64,000 nt of DNA from Dictyobacter arantiisoli. GTDB lineage: Bacteria > Chloroflexota > Ktedonobacteria > Ktedonobacterales > Ktedonobacteraceae. This document shows, one piece after another, positions 27,668-39,879 of the stretch. Positions within the stretch are counted from its first letter, which is position 1; each line of letters starts with the position of its first letter. Under the pieces are notes generated by a model. That model did not search any database and was not told the DNA's origin. It saw nothing but the letters and a program-made list of their open reading frames with translations. Position numbers and translations under genes: made by a program. The stretch is taken from contig NZ_BIXY01000034.1 of NCBI RefSeq assembly GCF_008326305.1, positions 1 through 64,000 of the forward strand, in the 5' to 3' direction.

Positions 27668-27692
27668 GGGGGTATCTGTCACAGATACCCCC
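27668..27692 (-). promoter_or_regulatory. Perfect 11-bp hairpin between fusA and tuf
   Basis: GGGGGTATCTG (27668-27678), loop TCA, and the perfect inverse (27682-27692) lie 10 bp after the fusA stop. There is no U-run on the minus strand, so I read it as an RNA-processing or stabilising structure rather than a full terminator. The rest of the 310-bp fusA-tuf gap holds no gene. Confidence 0.5.
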
Positions 27693-27701
27693 GGTGTCAT
27701 T

Positions 27702-29780
27702 TTAACGCCCCGAACGTTTTGTAACAATTTCGTCGGCGAGGTTCTTTGGAACGGGATCATAGTGCGAGAATTCCATTGTGTATGCCGCACGCCCGCTAGT
27801 CATAGAACGGAGATCGTTCACGTAGCCGAACATTTCGGAAAGGGGAACATGGCCCCGCACCACACTCGTCACCCCACGGGTTTCCATACCCTGGATGATG
27901 CCACGACGACGGTTGAGGTCGCCAATTACATCACCATAGAACTCTTCGGAAGTCGTGACTTCGACTTTCATCATTGGCTCAAGCAGAATTGGAGCTGCCT
28001 TAGCAACGGCATTTTTAATACCGATTGATCCAGCAATTTTAAAGGCCATTTCACTTGAGTCAACATCATGGAATGAACCATCGTACAGGGTCACTTTGAC
28101 GTCAATCATTGGGAAGCCAGCAATAACGCCATTTTCCAATGTCTCTTTGACACCATTTTCGACTGGCTTGATGTATTCTCTTGGGATCACGCCGCCGACA
28201 ATGCCATTGACGAACTCAAAGCCTTTGCCTGTCTCATTGGGCTCTACACGCAACCAGACGTCACCATATTGACCGTGACCACCTGTCTGGCGGATATGTT
28301 TACCCTGTGCCTGTGCTTCTTTGGTAATGGTTTCACGGTATGCAACCTGTGGTCGACCCACATTGGCCTCAACCTTGAATTCGCGGAAGAGACGGTCAGT
28401 GATGACGTCCAGGTGCAACTCACCCATTCCAGAGATAACGGTCTGACCACTCTCTTCGTCGGTGTGGACGCGGAAAGTTGGATCTTCTTCAGCCAGTTTG
28501 CCAAGCGCGATGCCCATCTTTTCCTGATCAGCGCGCGTCTTTGGCTCAACCGCCAGGTCGATCACCGGCTCTGGGAACTGGATCGACTCCAGGATAATCG
28601 GCTGCTGCGAGTTTGAGAGCGTGTCACCGGTAAAGGTGTTACGCAAGCCCACGGCCGCACAGATATCACCGGCTCGAATCTCGTCGATATCTTCACGGTG
28701 ATTCGCATGCATACGCAGCAAACGACCAATGCGCTCGGTTTTGCCCTTTGAGGTATTCTCAATTGAAGCGCCCTTAGCCATTATACCAGAATAGACACGC
28801 AGGTAGGAAAGTCGACCGACAAATGGGTCAGAAACAATCTTGAAGACCAGCGCGCTAAACGGAGCTGTGTCAGACACTTCACGAGTGATGGTCTCACCGT
28901 TTTCAGGATCGGTTCCGGTAGGAACGGTGATATCCAGAGGAGAAGGCAAGAAAGCGATCACTGCATCCAGCATTGCCTGTACACCCTTGTTTTTCAAGGA
29001 GCTACCACATAAAACTGGCACTAATGTGTTTGCAATAGTAGCGTTACGTAACGCTACGGTCAGCTCTTCTTTCGAGATCTCTTCGCCTTCGAGATACTTC
29101 ATGGTCAGATTTTCGTCAGACTCCGCAATGCGCTCAATTAACGCTTCGCGATGCTTCTCATACTCAGCCTGAAGCTCTGCAGGAATCTCTACTTGCTTTG
29201 AAGTGGTTCCCAGGTCATCCGTGTAGATAACCGCTCTCTGCTCAAAAAGGTCAACGTAGCCCTTAAAATCGGACTCCATGCCAATCGGAATCTGGATCGG
29301 GAGAGCACCCGCACCAAGGCGATCTTTAATCATGTCCACACAGCGCCAGAAATCGGCACCGGTGCGGTCTAGCTTATTTACAAAGCAGATACGTGGAACA
29401 TCGTACTTGTCTGCCTGACGCCAGACCGTCTCGGACTGTGGCTCTACACCTGCCACACCATCAAAGACGACAACGCCACCGTCGAGAACGCGTAATGAGC
29501 GCTCAACTTCTGCGGTAAAGTCCACGTGACCCGGGGTATCGATGATATTGATACGGTGGTCCTGCCAGAAACAGGTCGTAGCGGCCGATGTGATCGTAAT
29601 GCCACGCTCTTGCTCCTGTGGCATCCAGTCCATCGTCGCGGCCCCTTCGTGAACCTCACCAATACGGTGAATCTTCTTGGTATAGAAAAGGACACGCTCG
29701 GTGGTTGTGGTCTTACCAGCGTCAATATGAGCAATGATACCAATATTTCGTGTTTTCGCGAGTGGATATTCTCTTGCCAT
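27702..29780 (-). CDS. fusA: Elongation factor G
   Basis: EF-G drives translocation and, with RRF, ribosome recycling. GTPase motifs: [46 protein letters not shown]. Later domains show [20 protein letters not shown] and [15 protein letters not shown], typical of domains III-IV. 692 residues, normal. It starts 9 bp after rpsG. Confidence 0.98.
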   Translation of the reverse strand: MAREYPLAKTRNIGIIAHIDAGKTTTTERVLFYTKKIHRIGEVHEGAATMDWMPQEQERGITITSAATTCFWQDHRINIIDTPGHVDFTAEVERSLRVLDGGVVVFDGVAGVEPQSETVWRQADKYDVPRICFVNKLDRTGADFWRCVDMIKDRLGAGALPIQIPIGMESDFKGYVDLFEQRAVIYTDDLGTTSKQVEIPAELQAEYEKHREALIERIAESDENLTMKYLEGEEISKEELTVALRNATIANTLVPVLCGSSLKNKGVQAMLDAVIAFLPSPLDITVPTGTDPENGETITREVSDTAPFSALVFKIVSDPFVGRLSYLRVYSGIMAKGASIENTSKGKTERIGRLLRMHANHREDIDEIRAGDICAAVGLRNTFTGDTLSNSQQPIILESIQFPEPVIDLAVEPKTRADQEKMGIALGKLAEEDPTFRVHTDEESGQTVISGMGELHLDVITDRLFREFKVEANVGRPQVAYRETITKEAQAQGKHIRQTGGHGQYGDVWLRVEPNETGKGFEFVNGIVGGVIPREYIKPVENGVKETLENGVIAGFPMIDVKVTLYDGSFHDVDSSEMAFKIAGSIGIKNAVAKAAPILLEPMMKVEVTTSEEFYGDVIGDLNRRRGIIQGMETRGVTSVVRGHVPLSEMFGYVNDLRSMTSGRAAYTMEFSHYDPVPKNLADEIVTKRSGR

Positions 29781-29789
29781 GATGTCTTT

Positions 29790-30260
29790 TTACCAGCGAT
29801 AATGAGCGAAGGCTTTGTTGGACTCCGCCATCTTGTGGGTCTCTTCACGTTTTTTAATGGTTGCACCCTGACCCGCTGCTGCATCCATTAACTCGCTAGC
29901 CAATTTCTCTGACATGGATCGTCCGTTACGCGTACGGGAAGATTTGATCAGCCAGCGCATAGCGAGTGCGTTGCCGCGATCTTTCTTAACGTCAATCGGC
30001 ACCTGGTAGGTTGAACCACCGACACGGCGGGGTTTGACCTCGATACTTGGCGTGGCGTTGCGCAATGCCTGCTCGAACACCTCCAGGGGAGGACGTTTCT
30101 GCTTGGCTTCAATCGCCTCAAATGCATCGTAGATAATGCGCTCAGCAAGGCTGCGCTTGCCGTCAATCATTAATTTGTTTGTAAAACGGGCTACGTTTCG
30201 GCTCTTGTACTTGGCGTCCTGTACGTCCGGCCTACGCACCACTCTCTTACGTCTTGGCAT
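29790..30260 (-). CDS. rpsG: 30S ribosomal protein S7
   Basis: S7 organises the 30S head. I start it at ATG 30258-30260 (MPRRKRVVRRPDVQDAKY), behind GAGGAGG; the upstream extension of the frame to 30437 is not S7-like. KLMIDGKRSLAERIIYDA, then VKPRRVGGSTYQVPIDV and MSEKLASELMDAAAGQGATI are diagnostic. 156 residues, normal. Confidence 0.97.
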   Translation of the reverse strand: MPRRKRVVRRPDVQDAKYKSRNVARFTNKLMIDGKRSLAERIIYDAFEAIEAKQKRPPLEVFEQALRNATPSIEVKPRRVGGSTYQVPIDVKKDRGNALAMRWLIKSSRTRNGRSMSEKLASELMDAAAGQGATIKKREETHKMAESNKAFAHYRW

Positions 30261-30843
30261 GTACTGCCTCCTCAGTGTGTCATTCGGATCTGCTATGCTT
30301 CTCATCAATCGTTCCCCAACCGCAGGGGATGAGATCGTCTTGATCTCTGGTTTCGTGTGTTCTCTCAGGTTCTGGCAGAAGTTTTCTTCACATCTACTCT
30401 GCTTGCACCACACAGTTCTTGATCGCTGTGTGCTCAAGCGCCCATCCCTTTATGTCCTGGTACCTGGTCGGTACCTGGCGGACACCAGAAAAGACGCCGA
30501 CTCGATTTCAAGGCATGGTTACCTTGATCGTCTTCGAACGCCTACACGCGGGTGCCTTTCCACAGCGTAGATGGATACGCTCGTTTCGATCCGCCTGCGC
30601 TTTTCTTCACAGACGCACCGAAATAACTAAACCAGGAGAACACCCGACGATCATCGCAATCTGGCGGACACCTGCACTACACGAGGTAGCGGAGTGTCCG
30701 CCAACGATGATGTGTGATTTACCGACTGAATGCAGTATCCTTGTCCCGGCGCACTAGCTTCTACTAATGTTCCGGACTCTTACGGACTGGTGCTATGCGG
30801 TCGCTACTCACCAGACCCGCGCACAACTACTGCGCTTCCTTAC
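30261..30843. other. Long rpsL-rpsG spacer with a 10-bp hairpin
   Basis: These 583 bp separate two genes that are usually within 100 bp. TGGCGGACAC (30662-30671) and its perfect inverse (30694-30703) can form a stem with a 22-base loop. GGTACCTGG is repeated nearby (30460 and 30471). I find no supported coding frame, IS end or terminator. Confidence 0.45.
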
Positions 30844-31293
30844 TTACCGTTTGCCCTTGGCTGGAGCGGCCGCCTGTCCGGGTTTCGGACGCTTGGCTCC
30901 ATACTTTGAGCGACCACGACGGCGCTTTGAAACGCCTTCGCTGTCCAGCGTGCCGCGCACAATATGATAGCGGACGCTTGGCAGATCTTTTACACGACCG
31001 CCACGAATGAGCACCACCGAGTGCTCCTGCAAATTATGTCCCTCACCAGGAATGTAGGCCGTAACTTCCATCTGGTTTGACAGACGAACACGAGCAATTT
31101 TACGCATTGCCGAGTTCGGCTTTTTCGGGGTCATCGTACGTACCTGGGTGCAGACGCCACGCTTCTGGGGCGACCCACGCAGGCGGGAGGTCCTGTTCTT
31201 TAACGCATTGTACGAATACAACAACGCGGGGGCCTTCACCTTTTTCTGCTTGTTTGTGCGGCCCTTACGGACCAACTGATTAATTGTCGGCAA
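30844..31293 (-). CDS. rpsL: 30S ribosomal protein S12 with short N-terminal insertion
   Basis: S12 is central to decoding accuracy. [38 protein letters not shown] and the loop [20 protein letters not shown] are diagnostic; the two lysines altered in streptomycin-resistant mutants (PKKPNSA and RVKDLP) are both present. About 14 additional residues ([14 protein letters not shown]) interrupt the segment between KAPA and GSPQKRGVC. 149 residues. The start is TTG at 31291-31293 behind GGGAGGA. Confidence 0.96.
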   Translation of the reverse strand: MPTINQLVRKGRTNKQKKVKAPALLYSYNALKNRTSRLRGSPQKRGVCTQVRTMTPKKPNSAMRKIARVRLSNQMEVTAYIPGEGHNLQEHSVVLIRGGRVKDLPSVRYHIVRGTLDSEGVSKRRRGRSKYGAKRPKPGQAAAPAKGKR

Positions 31294-31329
31294 GGAACAA
31301 TCCTCCCTGTCCTCATAGTTCTAAGTACA

Positions 31330-31352
31330 CGCGAATAGGAGTCCTATTCGCG
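31330..31352. promoter_or_regulatory. 11-bp hairpin between rpoC and rpsL
   Basis: CGCGAATAGGA and its perfect inverse flank a single G, giving a 23-bp palindrome in the 94-bp rpoC-rpsL gap. It lacks a U-run and could be an RNase processing site or a protein-binding palindrome. Confidence 0.4.
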
Positions 31353-31387
31353 TCAAATTTATCACACATATGCGATTGCATATACTA

Positions 31388-34300
31388 TCACTCATTGTCT
31401 CCGCTGTCAAGTGTCAGTCCAAGAGGTGCACTGCCGGCTCCGACAGGTGTACCGCCACTGGCAATGGCACCAGCGACAACGGGTGTAGCAGCTGCAATAC
31501 GCGCTGCCGCCGCCTGTTGGCGAGCGATTTGATCACGGCGGCGTTGGGCAATACCCGAACCGGCCGGGATCAATTTACCGATAATGACATTCTCTTTCAG
31601 ACCGACCAGATGATCTGTCTGGGCTTCAATCGCGGCTTCCGTCAGCACACGTGTCGTCTCCTGGAAGGAGGCGGCCGCTAAGAAGCTGTCAGTATTCAGT
31701 GATGCTTTGGTGACACCGAGCAACACGGTCGAGGCTTTGGCGGGCTCACCACCTTCTGCCAGTACACGTGCGTTGGTATCAGCATACAAGAAACGGTCCA
31801 CCAGGTCGTTCGGGAGCATTTCGGTATCACCCGGCTCGTCGACTTTCACGCGGCGCAGCATTTGCCGCACGATGACCTCGATGTGTTTATCGTGGATGTA
31901 CACACCAGTATTTCGATACACACGCTGGACCTCTTTGGTGAGGTACAGTTGGACCGCTTCACGACCCTGGATGCGTAAGACATCCTGGGGATCTCGCTGG
32001 CCGGAGGTGATTGGCGTACCAGCTTTAATACGCTGACCATCCTGGACAGCAATGCTACGGGACGCTGGCACGGTATAGGTGCGCTCGTCACGCTCTTCAA
32101 AACGGATTGAGATGCCCTCTTCAGTCAGGATGATTTCACCATCTGTCCGTGCCATGACGGGCAAAGGTTCATTTCCATTTTCAGCCGCAATGAGGGCAAT
32201 GATCTGGTCTTTCTGCACGCGATCATGCTCGTTGACCACAATCTTGGCGTTGACCTCTTTGGGTAGAGGGTATTCGTCGAAGAAGGTATTGGTCGAAACA
32301 ACACGCACGCTACGCGCACCAGTGGCCTCGTCTTTGGTGATCTCGACGATACCGTCGATTTCACTGATCTCCGCTTTATCTTTTGGTACACGCGCTTCAA
32401 AGAGTTCTTCAACACGTGGCAGACCCTGTGTAATGTCTCCTTGCGCTCCTGCGATACCACCAGTGTGGAAGGTACGCATGGTCAGCTGTGTTCCAGGCTC
32501 ACCAATGGATTGCGCGGCGACAATACCAACCGCTGCCCCGATACGGGCCAGGGCGTTGGCTGCCAGGTCACGGCCATAGCACTTACGACAAATGCCACGG
32601 CGGGCCAGACAATTGAGGGCTGAACGGACACGCACAGCCTCGATTTTCGCGGCCACGATCTCATCCACATCCTCGTCTGAGAGCTCTTCACCCGCTTGCA
32701 GATGTGGCAGTTCAGGAATCTCTTCAGCCAGCACTCGACCTAAGAGACGACCACGGGAATTCTCCAGCGCCATATCTTTTGAGTCGAAGTCGGTGATCAG
32801 GATACCCTCTGTCGTACCACAATCCTCTTCTGTGACGATAGCATCCTGCGCGACGTCGATCAGACGACGAGTCAGGTAACCAGACTCTGCTGTACGTAGG
32901 GCGGTATCAGCCAGACCTTTACGAGCACCATGAGTACTAATAAAGTATTCTAGCACACTCAGGCCTTCACGGAAGTTACCGCGTACGGGAATATCCATGA
33001 TACGGCCCGATGGATCGGTCATCAATCCACGCATACCTGACAGCTGACGAATCTGCTGGAACTTCGCTTTCGTCGCACCAGATTCAGCAATCGTGTAGAT
33101 GGAACCAAATGGATCAAGCACTGAACGAACCATCTTCTGGACGTTATCAGTGGCTTCATTCCACACGCTGATTGTCTGCTGATATTTTTCGTTCTCGGTG
33201 ATCAAACCATCATGGAACTGCTCATCCAGCTCAACAATTTTGGCGTCGGCTTTCGCCAACTCTTCCGCTTTACCCGGAGGAACCTGTACGTCACTGATCG
33301 CGACCGAGGCACCGGCTTTGGTTGCATAGTGGAAACCAAGGCGTTTGATTTCGTCGGCAAGATCAGTGGTCTTACTGCGTCCATATTCTTTGAAGCATTC
33401 ACCGATGACCAGTTTCAAGTTTTCCTTTTTCATGGCGTAGTTCTTGAAACGCAGGCGCTCTGGCAAAGCCTCATTGAAAATGATGCGTCCCACAGTAGTA
33501 GCCACAGGCTTATTCATAGAGTGCAGAGTAGCCTTCTCGGGGGGGGGCTGGTCATAGACATCAATAATGCCCATACGGACCTTAATTGGTGCCTGAAGAT
33601 CAATCACGCCCTGTTGCAGTGCCAGCAATGCCTCACCGGGATCGGCAAAGACACGGCCCTCGCCCTTTTTATTGGGGCGCTCCTGTGTCAGGTAGAAACA
33701 ACCCAGCACCATATCCTGGGATGCGCCGATCGATGGCTCACCATGGGCAGGTGACAACAGATTGCGGGTTGACATCATGAACTGACGGGCCTCATCCTGT
33801 GCCTTTTCGGACAAAGGAACGTGGACAGCCATCTGGTCACCGTCGAAGTCAGCATTGAAAGCTGAACAGACGAGTGGATGCAACTGAATGGCACTGCCCT
33901 CAACCAGAACTGCTTCGAAGGCCTGAATACCAAGACGATGCAGCGTTGGGGCGCGGTTCAGCAGCACTGGATGGTTTTTGATCACCTCTTCGAGGACATC
34001 CCAAACCTCAGGCTTGACACGCTCCACAAAACGCTTGGCGCTCTTGATATTGTGGGCGAAGTTTTGCTCAACCAGTTTACGCATCACGAATGGCTTGAAG
34101 AGCTCCAGAGCCATACGTTTTGGCAGTCCGCATTGATTCAACTTCAAATCCGGGCCAACCACGATAACCGAACGGCCAGAGTAGTCAACACGTTTACCCA
34201 GCAAGTTCTGACGGAAACGTCCCTGCTTACCTTTGAGCATATCGGACAGGCTCTTCAACTTATGGTTACCAGAACCAGCCACAGCACGACCACGGCGACC

Positions 34301-35731
34301 ATTATCAATCAACGCGTCGCAGGCTTCCTGCAACATACGTTTTTCATTGCGAATAATGATCTCAGGCGCGCCCAACTCAAGCAGACGTTTGAGACGATTG
34401 TTGCGGTTAATCACACGGCGATAGAGATCATTGAGGTCCGAGGTCGCGAAACGACCACCATCGAGCTGTACCATTGGGCGCAGATCAGGTGGCAACACTG
34501 GCAGAACCGTCATGATCATCCACTCGGGAGCAGTGTGCGACTTACGGAAAGCCTCAACTACTTTCAAGCGTTTGGTCGCCTTTTTACGACGCTGACCAAC
34601 GGTATTACCAATCTCATGACGCAGATCGTCCGACAATTTCTCCAGATCAATACCAGAGATTAATTCGCGTACAGCCTCCGCACCCATGCCAGCGCGGAAA
34701 ACATCGCTGAAATTGTCTTTCAACTCGCGATAGCGATTCTCTTGGAGCAGGTCCATTTTCTTGAGACCTTCGAGATCGCGGCGCAGTTGCTCAATGCGCT
34801 GGCGAGCATCGGTGCGCTCATGCTCAAGTTGTGATTGTACAGAATCAATCTGACTCTGGAAATCGAAGTTCAGGCGATCAGCTTCATGCTTGCCTTCAGT
34901 CTGTGAACCATCCATCTCACGACGGGCCTGCTCAGCAATTGAATTGCGGGCAGTTTCGGCGACACGCTCCAGGACATCCAGATGTTTGGAGGAGACGGTC
35001 TCACCCTCGCGCACAATAATCTGATCGGTTGGTAAGAAGAAGATATCGTCCTCAACCGCTTGCCCCATCGACTCGCGCAACAGGCTCAGAGTCTCGCTCT
35101 CTGCTTGACGGGCTGCTTCCAGTCCCTGCTCACGGCGCTCCTCGATTTCCTGGCGGCTGACGGGAGAATAACGATCATCATTCTCTTGCAGAGCAGCATC
35201 GCGTTGCGCACGCAAGTTGTTCACACGCTCAACGACCTTCTCATCCAGATTCTGCTCCAGGCCAACCATCTCTTCATCCAGGCGCATCAATTCGCGCTGG
35301 CGTGCCTCTTCATCAACCTCGGTCACGACATAAAGCGCAAAGTACAGCACGCGCTCCAGGTTACGTGGAGAGAGATCGAGCAGGAGACCAATGCGACTCG
35401 GTGTACCTTTGAAGTACCAGATGTGGCTTACAGGTGATGCCAGTTCAATGTGGCCCATGCGCTCGCGCCGGACCTTAGAACGCGCAACTTCGACACCACA
35501 CTTATCGCAGACGATGCCTTTAAAACGCACTCTTTTATATTTACCGCAGTAACACTCCCAGTCCTTCGTTGGTCCGAAGATACGCTCGCAGAACAGACCA
35601 TCTTTTTCGGGCTTCAGTGTACGATAGTTAATTGTCTCCGGCTTTGTAACCTCACCATAGCTCCAGCCGCGAATCTGCTCTGGACTGGCAAGGCTAATTC
35701 GGATAGCGTTAAAATCATTTACTTCGAGCAT
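31388..35731 (-). CDS. rpoC: RNA polymerase subunit beta-prime
   Basis: Beta-prime holds the catalytic Mg2+ of RNA polymerase. The absolutely conserved [16 protein letters not shown] supplies the three Asp ligands. The N-terminal zinc site [20 protein letters not shown] and the second, [14 protein letters not shown], are present. A coiled-coil insertion is visible at about residues 150-340 ([10 protein letters not shown] to [17 protein letters not shown]). 1447 residues, within the range for the phylum. It starts 102 bp after rpoB. Confidence 0.98.
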   Translation of the reverse strand: MLEVNDFNAIRISLASPEQIRGWSYGEVTKPETINYRTLKPEKDGLFCERIFGPTKDWECYCGKYKRVRFKGIVCDKCGVEVARSKVRRERMGHIELASPVSHIWYFKGTPSRIGLLLDLSPRNLERVLYFALYVVTEVDEEARQRELMRLDEEMVGLEQNLDEKVVERVNNLRAQRDAALQENDDRYSPVSRQEIEERREQGLEAARQAESETLSLLRESMGQAVEDDIFFLPTDQIIVREGETVSSKHLDVLERVAETARNSIAEQARREMDGSQTEGKHEADRLNFDFQSQIDSVQSQLEHERTDARQRIEQLRRDLEGLKKMDLLQENRYRELKDNFSDVFRAGMGAEAVRELISGIDLEKLSDDLRHEIGNTVGQRRKKATKRLKVVEAFRKSHTAPEWMIMTVLPVLPPDLRPMVQLDGGRFATSDLNDLYRRVINRNNRLKRLLELGAPEIIIRNEKRMLQEACDALIDNGRRGRAVAGSGNHKLKSLSDMLKGKQGRFRQNLLGKRVDYSGRSVIVVGPDLKLNQCGLPKRMALELFKPFVMRKLVEQNFAHNIKSAKRFVERVKPEVWDVLEEVIKNHPVLLNRAPTLHRLGIQAFEAVLVEGSAIQLHPLVCSAFNADFDGDQMAVHVPLSEKAQDEARQFMMSTRNLLSPAHGEPSIGASQDMVLGCFYLTQERPNKKGEGRVFADPGEALLALQQGVIDLQAPIKVRMGIIDVYDQPPPEKATLHSMNKPVATTVGRIIFNEALPERLRFKNYAMKKENLKLVIGECFKEYGRSKTTDLADEIKRLGFHYATKAGASVAISDVQVPPGKAEELAKADAKIVELDEQFHDGLITENEKYQQTISVWNEATDNVQKMVRSVLDPFGSIYTIAESGATKAKFQQIRQLSGMRGLMTDPSGRIMDIPVRGNFREGLSVLEYFISTHGARKGLADTALRTAESGYLTRRLIDVAQDAIVTEEDCGTTEGILITDFDSKDMALENSRGRLLGRVLAEEIPELPHLQAGEELSDEDVDEIVAAKIEAVRVRSALNCLARRGICRKCYGRDLAANALARIGAAVGIVAAQSIGEPGTQLTMRTFHTGGIAGAQGDITQGLPRVEELFEARVPKDKAEISEIDGIVEITKDEATGARSVRVVSTNTFFDEYPLPKEVNAKIVVNEHDRVQKDQIIALIAAENGNEPLPVMARTDGEIILTEEGISIRFEERDERTYTVPASRSIAVQDGQRIKAGTPITSGQRDPQDVLRIQGREAVQLYLTKEVQRVYRNTGVYIHDKHIEVIVRQMLRRVKVDEPGDTEMLPNDLVDRFLYADTNARVLAEGGEPAKASTVLLGVTKASLNTDSFLAAASFQETTRVLTEAAIEAQTDHLVGLKENVIIGKLIPAGSGIAQRRRDQIARQQAAAARIAAATPVVAGAIASGGTPVGAGSAPLGLTLDSGDNE

Positions 35732-35833
35732 GCTACCTCTCCTGGGATAGGGGCTAGCGACAGGCCAAATGACCTGTCGCTACGCAATTCATTTCCTACA
35801 ATTTCAACACACACGTTGGCGTTTGCCCCTATA

Positions 35834-38800
35834 CTATTGGTCTCCCTCGAAACCGGATAGGTTAATACCCAGTTCCGGCATCACGTCATTGGAGGTATCT
35901 TCTACGAATTGGATCTTTTGCTCGTCTTCGTTCAGGACCTCAACGTTAATGCCCAGGCTTTGCAATTCTTTTACGAGCACTTTGAAGGATTCTGGAACGC
36001 CAGGCTCCATGATGTTTTCACCCTTCACAATGGCCTCGTAGGTTTTGACACGACCCACGACGTCGTCCGATTTGACCGTCAGGATCTCTTGCAGGATATG
36101 CGCGGCACCATATGCTTCCAGTGCCCATACTTCCATTTCACCGAAACGCTGACCACCAAACTGTGCTTTACCACCCAGCGGCTGCTGCGTAATCAAGCTG
36201 TATGGTCCAGTGGACCGGGCATGGACTTTGTCTTCAACCAGGTGGGCAAGCTTCAGCATATAGTTGTAGCCAACCGTAATTGGATGATCAAAGGGTTCGC
36301 CAGTACGTCCATCGTAGAGTTGGACCTTACCGGTCTCTGGCAAACCAGCACGACGCAAGAATTCTTCAATATCGTCCTCAGTTGCGCCATCGAAAACCGG
36401 AGTGGCTATTTTAAAGCCCAATGCTTCCGCGGCCCAGCCAAGATGTGTTTCCATAATCTGACCGATGTTCATACGGTGAGGTACACCTAGTGGGTTCAGA
36501 ATGATGTCCACTGGCGTTCCATCTGGCAAGAATGGCATGTCCTCGATTGGCAATACACGGGAGATAACGCCCTTATTGCCGTGGCGTCCAGCCATTTTGT
36601 CACCGGCACCAATCTTACGTTTCTGCGCGATACTGACACGTACCAGTTGATTGACTCCTGGAGGAAGTTCGTCACCCGCCTCACGCGAGAAGACTTTCAC
36701 CTCGACGATCTTACCACGCTCACCGTGTGGCACACGCAATGAGGTATCCTTCACTTCACGAGCTTTTTCACCAAAGATGGCGCGCAACAGTTTCTCTTCC
36801 GCCGTCAGTTCGGTTTCGCCCTTCGGCGTAATCTTACCAACCAGGATATCTTGCGGTCCAACCTCAGCGCCGACATAAATGATGCCGCGCTCATCCAGGT
36901 TGCGCAGACCTTCTTCACCAACGTTTGGAATATCGCGGGTGATCTCCTCAGGTCCCAGTTTGGTATCGCGGGCGTCGATCTCATATTTCTCAATGTGAAT
37001 TGAGGTGAAGAGATCTTCATGTACGATACGCTCGCTAATCAGGATGGCGTCCTCGAAGTTACCGCCTTCCCAACTCATAAACGCGACAAGAATGTTCTGG
37101 CCTAAGGCCAGTTCACCGTCCTGGGTTGAGGTATTATCCGCAATGACCTGACCGGCGATAACGGTGTCACCCTTTTTCACAATCGGGCGCTGGTTAATGC
37201 AGGTACCGGCATTCGAACGGACAAACTTGCGCAGGCGATGGCTATGCAGTTCACCCTGCATATCGATGATCTCAATACGGCGGGCAGTCGAAGAAACGAC
37301 CTCACCATTGACACGACTTACCACGACCTGACCGGAGTCAACCGCGATCTGCCGCTCAATACCGGTACCACAAATGGGCGACTGGGGACGCAGCAACGGC
37401 ACTGCCTGACGCTGCATGTTGGCACCCATCAGTGCTCGGTTGACGTCGTCATGCTCAAGGAAAGGAATCAGGGCCGTAGCAACTGACACCATCTGGCGCG
37501 GCGAGACGTCCATATAGTCAATATTGTCAGAGTTCTCCATGAAGAATTCACCCTGGTAACGAGCCAGGACGCGATCCTCTGCGAACTCATCATTTTCGGT
37601 CAACACAGCATTGGCCTGCGCGATCCAGAAGTTCTCTTCATCATCGGCGGTCTGATAATCAACCACCTCGGTGACGAATGGCTTCACACGCACATCTTTA
37701 TCACCTAATACAGCGGATAATTTCTTGAACAGAACCTCATCAACGCGTACACGCTCACGAGCCGGGATCAAGACGGTCCCATCTGTATCGGTGACTGCAT
37801 CACGCTCACTGCCAAAGACGCCACGGAATTCACGACCAATCAAATTGGGATCATTAGCCTTCAAACGTTTGTATACCTTGCGATAAGGCGTTTCAATAAA
37901 CCCATAAGGATTAATCTGAGCATAGGTCGCGAGGTTACCGATCAAACCAATGTTTGGACCTTCAGGAGTCTCAATTGGACAGATACGCCCATAGTGAGAT
38001 TCGTGTACGTCACGCACATCGAAACCAGCACGATCACGGGAGAGACCACCAGGTCCGAGTGCTGACAAACGGCGTTTATGGCCGATTTCAGCCAGAGCAT
38101 TGGTCTGGTCCATAAACTGTGAAAGCTGACTTCCACCAAAGAACTCTTTCATCGCCGCGACGACCGGGCGAATATTGATCAGAGCATTTGGTGTGGCCTG
38201 TCCTGGCTCCTGAATACTCATGCGCTCCTTGACGACGCGCTCCATACGCAGCAGACCAACACGGAACTGGGTCTGAATCAACTCACCAACACAACGAACG
38301 CGGCGGTTGCCAAGATGGTCGATATCATCTTTGCGGCCATGTCCATTGTTCAGTGCCACCATACGACGCACAATATTCACCAGATCATCCTGAGTCAGGA
38401 TGCGAGTGCTCTGGGGAATAGCCTCGTCCAGTTTGCGATTCAATTTATAACGACCCACACTACCCAGATCGTAGCGGCGTGGATTAAAGAATAAATTCTT
38501 TACCAGAGAACGTGCATTATCAAGAGTCGCGGGATCACCCGGACGGAGTTTTTTGTAGAGTTCGAGTAACGCCTCGTCCTCTTTCTTCACTGGATCGCGG
38601 TCCAACGTGGCCTGAACGTAACGAATAACTTCATCATTATCCACGCCAGCAAACGCATCCAGAATACCCTGATCGGTTGAAAGGTCTAAATCTTCAGAAT
38701 GCCATTGATCTTTCGCCAGGCTTGAGATCGCACGCAGCAACGTTGTGATAGGAATCTTACGTTTGCGGTCGATTTTGACGGTCAGCAGATTTTTATTGCT

Positions 38801-39331
38801 GGTCTCAAACTCTAACCAGGCACCACGGCCGGGGATCAGCTTCGCAGCGAACATTTTCTTGCCCGTGGTAGCGTCTGCGTCTACCGTGAAGTAGACACCA
38901 GGAGAACGAACCAGCTGGCTCACGACGACACGCTCGGCACCATTGATGATGAAAGTTCCATCAGTTGTCATTAATGGAAAATCACCCATGAAGACATCTT
39001 TTTCAATGATTTCACCGGTCTCTTTATTGATCAAGCGTGCCTTCACATTCAGGGGTGCAGCGAATGTGGCATCGCGGTCACGACACTCGTCCTCTGAATA
39101 CTTTGGCTTGCCAAATGGTTCGGGTGGTACAATGAATTCTAAACTGAGGTTTTTGCCAGTGAAATCTTCAATCGGAGATATTTCTTCGAAAAGCTCGCGC
39201 AAACCCTCTCTTTTAAACCATTCAAAGGAGTCAAGTTGAATTTGAATCAGGCCAGGCATAGGCCGTATGTCTGGAATACGTGCAAAGGATACACGCTCGG
39301 GGAGCGCAACGGCCCTTGTGCTTACTGCCAT
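35834..39331 (-). CDS. rpoB: RNA polymerase subunit beta
   Basis: Beta forms the catalytic pincer with beta-prime. The start is ATG 39329-39331 ([19 protein letters not shown]), with GAGGAG upstream; the frame upstream is not family-like. The rifampicin-binding region [20 protein letters not shown] and [20 protein letters not shown] keeps the residues associated with sensitivity (Asp in FMD, His in GHKRR, Ser in LSALG). [19 protein letters not shown] and [15 protein letters not shown] are also intact. 1165 residues. rplJ/rplL are not found upstream. Confidence 0.98.
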   Translation of the reverse strand: MAVSTRAVALPERVSFARIPDIRPMPGLIQIQLDSFEWFKREGLRELFEEISPIEDFTGKNLSLEFIVPPEPFGKPKYSEDECRDRDATFAAPLNVKARLINKETGEIIEKDVFMGDFPLMTTDGTFIINGAERVVVSQLVRSPGVYFTVDADATTGKKMFAAKLIPGRGAWLEFETSNKNLLTVKIDRKRKIPITTLLRAISSLAKDQWHSEDLDLSTDQGILDAFAGVDNDEVIRYVQATLDRDPVKKEDEALLELYKKLRPGDPATLDNARSLVKNLFFNPRRYDLGSVGRYKLNRKLDEAIPQSTRILTQDDLVNIVRRMVALNNGHGRKDDIDHLGNRRVRCVGELIQTQFRVGLLRMERVVKERMSIQEPGQATPNALINIRPVVAAMKEFFGGSQLSQFMDQTNALAEIGHKRRLSALGPGGLSRDRAGFDVRDVHESHYGRICPIETPEGPNIGLIGNLATYAQINPYGFIETPYRKVYKRLKANDPNLIGREFRGVFGSERDAVTDTDGTVLIPARERVRVDEVLFKKLSAVLGDKDVRVKPFVTEVVDYQTADDEENFWIAQANAVLTENDEFAEDRVLARYQGEFFMENSDNIDYMDVSPRQMVSVATALIPFLEHDDVNRALMGANMQRQAVPLLRPQSPICGTGIERQIAVDSGQVVVSRVNGEVVSSTARRIEIIDMQGELHSHRLRKFVRSNAGTCINQRPIVKKGDTVIAGQVIADNTSTQDGELALGQNILVAFMSWEGGNFEDAILISERIVHEDLFTSIHIEKYEIDARDTKLGPEEITRDIPNVGEEGLRNLDERGIIYVGAEVGPQDILVGKITPKGETELTAEEKLLRAIFGEKAREVKDTSLRVPHGERGKIVEVKVFSREAGDELPPGVNQLVRVSIAQKRKIGAGDKMAGRHGNKGVISRVLPIEDMPFLPDGTPVDIILNPLGVPHRMNIGQIMETHLGWAAEALGFKIATPVFDGATEDDIEEFLRRAGLPETGKVQLYDGRTGEPFDHPITVGYNYMLKLAHLVEDKVHARSTGPYSLITQQPLGGKAQFGGQRFGEMEVWALEAYGAAHILQEILTVKSDDVVGRVKTYEAIVKGENIMEPGVPESFKVLVKELQSLGINVEVLNEDEQKIQFVEDTSNDVMPELGINLSGFEGDQ

Positions 39332-39477
39332 ACTTGGTAATCTCCTCTCACCTAGTCGCCCATAGAGGAATTTGAGAGACACGACAATACGCACCTCTCA
39401 GTGCAACGGAAAACGGAAAAAAACAGATAAATACTTATTGATAATGCCTGTGTTGTGAAACGGTCTATGACAAGAAA

Positions 39478-39511
39478 AGTAACCGCTTGCGTTCATAACT
39501 AAGCGGTTACT
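39478..39511 (-). terminator. Terminator-like hairpin in the rpoBC leader
   Basis: AGTAACCGCTT (39478-39488) and its perfect inverse (39501-39511) form an 11-bp stem, followed on the minus strand by TTTTCTTG. It lies about 150 bp ahead of rpoB and two bases past the stop of a small ORF. It could terminate that small transcript or attenuate rpoBC. Confidence 0.6.
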
Positions 39512-39520
39512 CCTACATCT

Positions 39521-39662
39521 CTACGCATAATGATTGTTTTGCAAACTTTTTGCCAATCTGCCAATCGCCCACACAACTATCCCCTCCAATTGGAGATAAA
39601 CAAGCCAGCTGCCAAGATAAAAGCCACCAGTTAAGAATCCGAAACAGCAAAAAATACCACAT
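39521..39662 (-). pseudogene. Small membrane protein ORF with apparent frameshift in the rpoBC leader
   Basis: From ATG 39660-39662, behind GGTGGAGG, the direct frame reads MWYFLLFRILNWWLLSWQ and ends at 39513 (49 residues). Skipping one base after MWYFLLF gives GFLTGGFYLGSWLVYLQLEG, then IVVWAIGRLAKSLQNNHYA and a stop at 39521-39523. That shifted version looks like a natural single-pass small protein with a charged end. The sequence at the joint is CTG-TTT-C-GGA. It may be a decayed gene, a sequencing error or a programmed +1 shift. The terminator follows at once. Confidence 0.4.
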
Positions 39663-39821
39663 CGGAACCTCCACCCGGAAATCTTGTTTTTGTTGCAGAG
39701 CTTAGCTCATAACAATGGGTAAGGGTTCAACTTCATGTGGTTTATGATAGTATCCTCACGTTTTTGGGGAGTGATGTGTCGTTTCGTAATGTGTCTCGCC
39801 TCTTGGTCTACGCCGTTACCT

Positions 39822-39844
39822 GTGTTATGAATCAGCTATAACAC
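39822..39844 (-). promoter_or_regulatory. Small hairpin in the early rpoBC leader
   Basis: GTGTTAT (39822-39828) and its inverse ATAACAC (39838-39844) flank a 9-base loop, about 35 bases downstream of the -10 box of the promoter below. It is part of a roughly 540-base structured leader. Confidence 0.3.
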
Positions 39845-39879
39845 TACTGTTATTAGTATACATACACTGGCAAGGTACA

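Noticed and set aside
33878-34663. 261-residue plus-strand frame antisense to rpoC
   Set aside because: Antisense to highly conserved beta-prime regions; no independent evidence.
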